NCBI RefSeq assembly: GCF_004794515.1 | Contig: NZ_SSDF01000081.1 | Span: 1-59,681, forward strand | From: Microbacterium sp. A20 | GTDB taxonomy: Bacteria > Actinomycetota > Actinomycetes > Actinomycetales > Microbacteriaceae | DNA: 59,681 nt | Direction: 5' to 3' | Part shown: piece by piece, positions 54,525 through 59,681 of the stretch | Layout of the letters: the number at the start of each line of letters is the position of its first letter | Position numbering within the stretch: position 1 is the first letter of the stretch | Notes under the pieces: model-generated | Seen by the model: the letters and a program-made list of their open reading frames with translations, nothing else | Told to the model about the DNA's origin: nothing | Database searches by the model: none | Made by a program: the position numbers and the translations under genes

Positions 54525-56606
54525 GTGCCCGCACCCGATGGCAGCCAGCCCATCCGCCGCGTCCGCCTCGATGCCCTCGCCTACGGCGGCGACTACAACC
54601 CCGACCAGTGGTCGGAGGAGACCTGGCACGAAGACATCCGTCTGATGCGCGAAGCCGGCGTGAACATGGTGAGCCTGCCGATCTTCAGCTGGCCGCAGCT
54701 GGAGCCGGAGCCCGGCGTCTACGACTGGGCCTGGCTCGATCGCATCATCGACCTGCTGTGGGAGGCGGGCATCGCGATCGACCTCGCCACGGCCACCGCG
54801 ACCCCGCCGTCGTGGCTGCTGCGCGCCCACCCCGAGATGGCGCCCTGGGACTCCGACGGGCACCGGCTCGAGTTCGGTTCCCGCCAGACGTACTGCCCCT
54901 CGTCGCCGGTCTGGCGCGAGAACGTCGCCCGCATGACTCGCGCCATGGCCGAGCGCTACGGAGATCACCCCGGCCTCGCCATGTGGCACATCTCGAACGA
55001 GTACGGCGATCACACCTCGCGCTGCTGGTGCCCAGAGTCGGCCCGGCACTTCCGCCGCTGGCTGCAGGTCCGCTACGGCGACCTCGACGGTCTGAACGAG
55101 GCGTGGGGCGTGAACGTGTGGGGTCAGCGCTACACCTCGTGGGATCACATCGAGACGCCGAAGAAGGCACCGGGCCCGATCAACCCCACCAAGCTGCTCG
55201 ACTTCGAGCGCTTCTCGTCCGACGCGCTGCTGGAGCTGTTCCAGATCGAGATCGATGTGCTGCGCGAGGTCACCCCCGACATCGCGGTGACGACGAACTT
55301 CATGAGCATGTTCCGCGACCTCGACTACTGGGACTTCGCCGCGGTCGAAGACGTGGTGACCGACGACGCCTACCCCGAGCCCGCCGACCCGACCTCGCAC
55401 GTCGGTGCCGCTCTCAACTACGGACTCATGCGCTCGCTCAAGGGCGGCCAGCCCTGGCTGCTGCTGGAGTCGTCGGCGAGCGCGACCAGCTGGCGCGACG
55501 TGAACGTGCCCAAGGCGCCGGGCAAGATCCGCATCGAGAGCCTGCAAGCCGTAGCGCACGGCTCGGATGCGGTGATGTTCTTCCAGTGGCGCCAGGCCAA
55601 GTACGGCCAGGAGAAGTTCCACTCCTCGATGCTCGGCCACCGCGGCGAGCGCTCGCGCAGCTTCCGCGAGACCAAGGCGCTGGGCAACGAGTTGAAGAAG
55701 CTCGAGCCGGTGCGCGGCACCCGAGTGCGCTCACGCGTGGCACTGGTCGTGGACTGGGACTCGTGGTGGGGCATCAGCGCCGTCGAGTCGCTGCCTTCGC
55801 AACGGTTGCAGTGGGCGCAGCAGGCCCGCGCGTGGCACCGGGCGCTCTACACGCTCGGCCAGCCGGTGGATGCTGTTCGCGCCACGGGCCCGTTCGACGC
55901 ATACGACGTGGTCGTGGTGCCGAACCTCTACATCGTGGAGCAGCCCCAGGCCGAAGCGTTGCAGGCGTTCGTCGAGCGCGGCGGACACCTCGTGGTCGGA
56001 CCGTTCTCGGGAGTGGTGGATGCCACCGAGAAAGTGCACGACGGCGGAGCCCCCGGGCCGCTGCGCGACCTGCTCGGTATCGAGGTCGACGAGCAGTGGC
56101 CGATCGCCGACGGCCTGACCGAGAGCATCGACTACGCCGGTGAAACCTTGACCGTGCCGTCGTGGAGCGAGTGGATCGAAGCGGATGCCGACGTCGAGGT
56201 GCGCGGCACCTATGCGAGCGGCGAGCTCGACGGGCTGCCGGCCGTGACCCGTCGCGCCTCGGGTGAGGGATCGGCCTGGTACGTCAGCGCGATGTTCGAG
56301 CCCGCGGGCCTGCTCCCGGTGCTCCGCGACGTGCTGCGCTGCGCCGGAGTCCCTGCCCGCGAGCACACCGACGTCGACGTCGAGGTCGTCACCCGCGCCG
56401 ACGACACCACCGACTACACGTTCTACCTGAACCACGGACGCATCCCCGTCGCGTTCGAGATCCCGTCCCCGGCGGTCGACCTGCTCACCGGCATCCGCCA
56501 TGCGGACCGCCTGGAGCTCGACCGCTACGGCGTCGCCGTGCTCGCCGCACCTCGCGCCGAGTCCATCCCTTTCGCCACCCTCATCCCCGTGAAGGAGGAC
56601 GCATGA
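54525..56606 (+). CDS. GH42 beta-galactosidase-like glycosidase
   Basis: A 693-residue family 42 retaining glycosidase. Acid/base E159 in MWHISNEYGDH and nucleophile E315 in PWLLLESSASATSW are in place. The domain order is the usual one: TIM barrel (to about 370), a Rossmann-like trimerisation domain (VALVVDWDSWWGISAVESLP) and a small beta domain. Cys residues in QTYCPSS and SRCWCPES fit the GH42 zinc cluster. There is no signal peptide, so the substrate is imported. GTG 54525 was preferred because AGAGAGGAG lies upstream; ATG 54486 is in frame but lacks one. Its stop overlaps the GcvPA-like gene (ATGA). Confidence 0.92.
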   Translation: MPAPDGSQPIRRVRLDALAYGGDYNPDQWSEETWHEDIRLMREAGVNMVSLPIFSWPQLEPEPGVYDWAWLDRIIDLLWEAGIAIDLATATATPPSWLLRAHPEMAPWDSDGHRLEFGSRQTYCPSSPVWRENVARMTRAMAERYGDHPGLAMWHISNEYGDHTSRCWCPESARHFRRWLQVRYGDLDGLNEAWGVNVWGQRYTSWDHIETPKKAPGPINPTKLLDFERFSSDALLELFQIEIDVLREVTPDIAVTTNFMSMFRDLDYWDFAAVEDVVTDDAYPEPADPTSHVGAALNYGLMRSLKGGQPWLLLESSASATSWRDVNVPKAPGKIRIESLQAVAHGSDAVMFFQWRQAKYGQEKFHSSMLGHRGERSRSFRETKALGNELKKLEPVRGTRVRSRVALVVDWDSWWGISAVESLPSQRLQWAQQARAWHRALYTLGQPVDAVRATGPFDAYDVVVVPNLYIVEQPQAEALQAFVERGGHLVVGPFSGVVDATEKVHDGGAPGPLRDLLGIEVDEQWPIADGLTESIDYAGETLTVPSWSEWIEADADVEVRGTYASGELDGLPAVTRRASGEGSAWYVSAMFEPAGLLPVLRDVLRCAGVPAREHTDVDVEVVTRADDTTDYTFYLNHGRIPVAFEIPSPAVDLLTGIRHADRLELDRYGVAVLAAPRAESIPFATLIPVKEDA

Positions 56607-57991
56607 CCACCCCGTTCGTGCATCCGTACATCCCCAATACCGCCCCGGAGTCGCGAGCGGCGATGCTCGCGGCCGTCGGCGCCGCCTCGGTCGACGAGTT
56701 CTACGCCGACATCCCCGACTCGCTGCGGCTGGGCCGACCGCTCGATCTGCCCTCGCCGTTCGTGGCCGAGCAGGACCTCGCCCGCCACGTGCGGGGGCTG
56801 CTCGCCAAGAACCGCTCGACCCAGGAGCGGCTGAGTTTTCTCGGCGCGGGCACCTACAACCACTACGTGCCCGCCGTGGTCGACGAGGTCATCGGCCGCA
56901 GCGAGTTCCTGACGGCCTATGCCGGCGAGCCGTACGAGGACCACGGCCGGTTCCAGGCGCTCTTCCAGTACCAGTCGCTGATGGCGGAGCTGTTGGAGAT
57001 GGACGTCGTGAACGTTCCGGTCTACGACGGGTACCAGGCGACGGCCACAGGCCTGACGATGTCGGGCCGGCTCACCGGTCGGGGCCGGGTGCTGGTCGTC
57101 AGCGATGTGCTCCCGGCGAAGCTCGCGAAGGTGCACGACTACGTGCGGGCTCATCTGACGCTCGATCACGTGGCACCGGTGAACGGCACGGCCGACGTGG
57201 CCGCCGTGCGCGCGGCTCTGGGCGACGACGTGGCCGCAGTCTGGGTCGAGACGCCCAGCGCCACCGGCGCGGTCGAAGCGGCGCTGCAGGAGATCGCGGA
57301 TGCCGCGCACGCGGCGGGCGCCGTGCTCGTGGTCGGCACCGACCCGATCGGCTACGGCATCCTCACCCCGCCCTCGGTCTCGGGGGCCGACATCGTCACG
57401 GGCGACATCCAGTCGCTCGGACTGCACCAGTGGTTCGGCGGCGCCCACGGCGGGTTCATCGCCGTGCACGACGACCCGACCTTCGTGATGGAGATGCCGT
57501 CGCGACTGTTCGGCCTCGCCACCACCGACGTGCCCGGTGAGTACGGCTTCGGCGACGTGGCCTACGACCGCACCTCGTTCGCACACCGCGAGGAGGGGAA
57601 GGAATGGGTCGGCACGGCCGCGGCCCTCTGGGGCATCGCCGCCGGGGTCTACCTCGCGCTGATGGGACCGGCCGGCATGGCCGAGCTCGGCGAGGTGCTG
57701 CTCGCCCGCACCCGGTACGCACAGCACGCGCTCGCCGCAGTGCCCGGCGTCTCGCTCGACGACGACGCCGTGCATCTGCGCGAGTTCACGGTGACCTTCG
57801 CCGACGTCACGGCCGACGCGGTCGTCACCGCGCTCCGCGCCCGGGGCATCGAGCCCGGGGTGATCGTGGGGCAGAACCGCCTGCTCGTCTGCGTCACCGA
57901 ACTCACCTCACAGGCCGACATCGACACCCTGGCGGGCGCGCTCGCCGAGGTCACGGCATCCGATCTCGCTGCGAAGGAGCAGAACCGATGA
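56603..57991 (+). CDS. gcvPA: GcvPA-like glycine dehydrogenase subunit 1, divergent
   Basis: A 462-residue PLP-fold subunit related to the first half of the glycine-cleavage P-protein: FLGAGTYNHYVPAVVDEVIG, EFLTAYAGEPYEDHGRFQAL, FQYQSLMAELLEMDVVNVPV, SGADIVTGDIQSLGLHQWFG. Several positions usual in GcvPA differ: the (K)A(T/K)SNI(C/T)TN motif is replaced by HREEGKEWVGTAAAL, and QNPNFFG-type residues by ETPSATG. The substrate may therefore not be glycine. ATG 56603 overlaps the GH42 stop by 4 bp and its own stop overlaps gcvPB by 4 bp. No glycine riboswitch precedes it. Confidence 0.82.
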   Translation: MTTPFVHPYIPNTAPESRAAMLAAVGAASVDEFYADIPDSLRLGRPLDLPSPFVAEQDLARHVRGLLAKNRSTQERLSFLGAGTYNHYVPAVVDEVIGRSEFLTAYAGEPYEDHGRFQALFQYQSLMAELLEMDVVNVPVYDGYQATATGLTMSGRLTGRGRVLVVSDVLPAKLAKVHDYVRAHLTLDHVAPVNGTADVAAVRAALGDDVAAVWVETPSATGAVEAALQEIADAAHAAGAVLVVGTDPIGYGILTPPSVSGADIVTGDIQSLGLHQWFGGAHGGFIAVHDDPTFVMEMPSRLFGLATTDVPGEYGFGDVAYDRTSFAHREEGKEWVGTAAALWGIAAGVYLALMGPAGMAELGEVLLARTRYAQHALAAVPGVSLDDDAVHLREFTVTFADVTADAVVTALRARGIEPGVIVGQNRLLVCVTELTSQADIDTLAGALAEVTASDLAAKEQNR

Positions 57992-59592
57992 GCCTCCCCG
58001 TCGCCCCGAAGCCCGCCCTGCGCCGCTTCCAGCAGGCTCGCTGGGACGAGCCGATCATCTTCGAACTGACCACGCCCGGCGAACGCGGCGTGCTTGTCCC
58101 GCAGGTCGAGCCCGGCGTGTGCGAGGCGGTGGGGGATGTGGTCGCCGCGCTGCCCGCCTCCCTGCGTCGTGCCGCTAAGCCGCAGCTCCCCGAGATGGGG
58201 CAGATGCGCGTGCTCAAGCACTACCTGCGCCTCTCGCAGGAGAACCTCGGCGCCGACTTCAACGTCGACATCGGGCAGGGCACCTGCACCATGAAGTACG
58301 CGCCGAAGATCAACGACCAGCTCGCGAACACCCCGCAGCTCACCGCCATGCACCCGCATCAGGACCCGGCCGACGCGCAGGGCGTGCTCGAGATCGTCTG
58401 GCAGCTGGAGCGGATGCTCGCCGAGATCTCCGGCATGGATGAGGTCTCGCTGCACACCCAGGGCGGATCGGCCGCGATCTGGGCGAACATCGCCATGATC
58501 CGTGCCTTCCACGAGGCCAACGGCGAGGGCGAGCAGCGCCGCGAGGTCATCACAACCATCTTCAGCCACCCCTCGAACGCGGCGGCCGCGAAGGCCGCGG
58601 GCTACGAGGTCATCACGGTCTACCCCGACGCGGAGGGCTATCCGTCCCTCGACGCGCTGAAGGCAGCACTGTCGCCCCGGACCGCGGCCATCATGGTCAC
58701 CAACCCCGAGGACACCGGCATCTACAACCCGGCGATCCGGGAGTGGGTGGATGCCGCGCACTCCGTCGGAGCCCTCGCCTCGTACGACCAGGCCAATGCG
58801 AACGGCATCCTCGGTGTCACCCGTGCCCGCGACGCCGGCTTCGACGTGTGCCACTTCAACCTGCACAAGACCTTCGGCACCCCGCACGGCAGCGGCGGAC
58901 CCGGCTCGGGCGCGAACGCCGTGAGCGCGGCCCTCGCTCCGTTCCTGCCGGGGCCGCGCGTGGTGCGCGACGATGACGGGACGTTCGCCGTGGCCGAGGG
59001 CGGAGAGCTCTCGATCGGTGCGGTCGGCCCGTTCTTCGGAGTCATCCCCGCGCTCGTGAAGGCCTACTCGTGGATCATGGCGCTCGGGGCCGAGGGGCTG
59101 CTCGCCGCCGCCGAGACCGCGGTGCTGAACAACAACTACCTGATGGCCCGTGTGCTCGCGATCCCCGGCGCATCGGCGCCGTACGCGACCGGACGCCGCC
59201 GTATCGAGCAGGTGCGCTACTCGTGGGAGGAGCTGCACCAGGAGACCGGCATCTCCTCGGAGGAGATCGGCGTGCGCATGTCCGACTTCGGGATGCACTA
59301 CTGGACCAGCCACCACCCCTACGTGGTGCCGCAGCCGTTCACGCTCGAGCCGACCGAGTCGTACTCGATGGCCGAGCTCGACGAATACGCCGCGACCCTG
59401 GCCGAAGTGGCGCGCGAGGCGCGGGAGACCCCCGAGGTCGTGCGCACCGCCCCGCACAACCAGACCGTGCACCACACGCACCATGACGATCTGGACGACC
59501 CCGACCGGTGGGCGATCACGTGGCGCGCGTATCAGCGGAAGTACTTCCCCGCGGAGTCCGTCGACGGCATCGCGGAGTCCGTCGCGTCGTGA
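57988..59592 (+). CDS. gcvPB: GcvPB-like glycine dehydrogenase subunit 2, divergent
   Basis: A 534-residue PLP-dependent decarboxylase subunit. PLP lysine K294 lies in HFNLHKTFGTPHGSGGPGSG; GTCTMKYAPKINDQLANTPQ, MHPHQDPADAQGVLEIVWQL and VTNPEDTGIYNP are family marks. The usual GFHPPTxYFP segment reads GMHYWTSHHPYVVPQ, and a His-rich NQTVHHTHHDD stretch precedes the C-terminal YQRKYF, so this is a divergent subgroup. It would decarboxylate an amino acid and pass the aminomethyl unit to a lipoyl carrier, not encoded here. ATG 57988 overlaps gcvPA; its stop overlaps the next gene (GTGA). Confidence 0.85.
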   Translation: MSLPVAPKPALRRFQQARWDEPIIFELTTPGERGVLVPQVEPGVCEAVGDVVAALPASLRRAAKPQLPEMGQMRVLKHYLRLSQENLGADFNVDIGQGTCTMKYAPKINDQLANTPQLTAMHPHQDPADAQGVLEIVWQLERMLAEISGMDEVSLHTQGGSAAIWANIAMIRAFHEANGEGEQRREVITTIFSHPSNAAAAKAAGYEVITVYPDAEGYPSLDALKAALSPRTAAIMVTNPEDTGIYNPAIREWVDAAHSVGALASYDQANANGILGVTRARDAGFDVCHFNLHKTFGTPHGSGGPGSGANAVSAALAPFLPGPRVVRDDDGTFAVAEGGELSIGAVGPFFGVIPALVKAYSWIMALGAEGLLAAAETAVLNNNYLMARVLAIPGASAPYATGRRRIEQVRYSWEELHQETGISSEEIGVRMSDFGMHYWTSHHPYVVPQPFTLEPTESYSMAELDEYAATLAEVAREARETPEVVRTAPHNQTVHHTHHDDLDDPDRWAITWRAYQRKYFPAESVDGIAESVAS

Positions 59593-59681
59593 TCGGACTC
59601 GTCGTCAACCCTGTCGCCGGTGTCGGCGGGCCCGCGGGCCTCGCCGGCTCCGACGGCGCGGACGTGCAGCGCCTCGCCCTC
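59589..59681 (+). CDS. ATP-NAD/AcoX-type kinase (5' end only)
   Basis: The first 31 residues of a gene running off the window: VIGLVVNPVAGVGGPAGLAG then SDGADVQRLAL. The VNPVAGxGG motif near the N-terminus is that of the ATP-NAD kinase/AcoX family, proteins of uncertain role often encoded beside lipoyl-dependent dehydrogenase complexes. GTG 59589 overlaps the gcvPB stop by 4 bp, so it belongs to the same operon. Confidence 0.75.
   Translation, partial: MIGLVVNPVAGVGGPAGLAGSDGADVQRLAL

Noticed and set aside
56500..56603. Glycine riboswitch before gcvPA
   Set aside because: gcvPA overlaps the GH42 gene by 4 bp, so no leader exists, and no aptamer-like structure is seen within the coding sequence.

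Overview
The window is about 60 kb of very GC-rich actinobacterial DNA, most likely from the family Microbacteriaceae and probably Microbacterium. The signs are near-universal G/C third codon positions, many GTG and TTG starts, 4-bp ATGA/GTGA gene overlaps, many -10 boxes placed 6-7 nt before an ATG (leaderless transcripts), a heavy excess of the word GGATGC/GCATCC, and characteristic small proteins (DUF7882, Pr6Pr, DUF2975 plus a Cro-like protein). It reads as chromosome. I see no rRNA, tRNA, CRISPR array, phage or transposase gene, and no clear frameshifted gene.

Layout: (1) 1-5.2 kb: gene tail, secreted multidomain phosphoesterase, DUF2975/Cro pair, family-2 glycosyltransferase. (2) 5.3-15.3 kb: an extra methionine aminopeptidase divergent from an XRE regulator across a tandem operator; PadR regulator with an ABC1/UbiB kinase; BCCT osmolyte transporter flanked by palindromic elements; SDR-DUF2867 protein; MFS transporter; SRPBCC-ArsR pair. 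(3) 15.3-18.7 kb: MarR regulators, a small helical protein, DUF7882, SDR, Tat-exported orphan. (4) 18.9-23.2 kb: arsenic resistance with ArsC, an ArsR-helical-ArsC fusion, Acr3, an ArsO-like flavoprotein and a divergent ArsR. (5) 23.3-30.6 kb: regulator/enzyme pairs, each with its own palindromic operator. (6) 30.7-38.7 kb: peptide-type ABC transporter fused into one operon with a DszC/SfnB-like and an NtaA-like flavin monooxygenase, probably organosulfur or related scavenging. (7) 38.9-44.2 kb: a circularly permuted amine oxidase, membrane proteins, RNase HI with an extra C-terminal domain, an M4 protease overlapping its emfourin inhibitor. (8) 44.4-46.9 kb: two AztD-type zinc-chaperone lipoproteins behind a Zur-like box. 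(9) 47.6-59.7 kb: a GntR regulon with sugar ABC transporter, two glycosidases and, translationally coupled to the GH42 enzyme, a divergent GcvPA/GcvPB pair and the start of an ATP-NAD/AcoX-type kinase.

The most unusual items are the GH42-GcvPA-GcvPB-kinase module, the permuted amine oxidase, the ArsR-ArsC fusion with a helical linker that also occurs as a free protein, and several families of intergenic palindromes.
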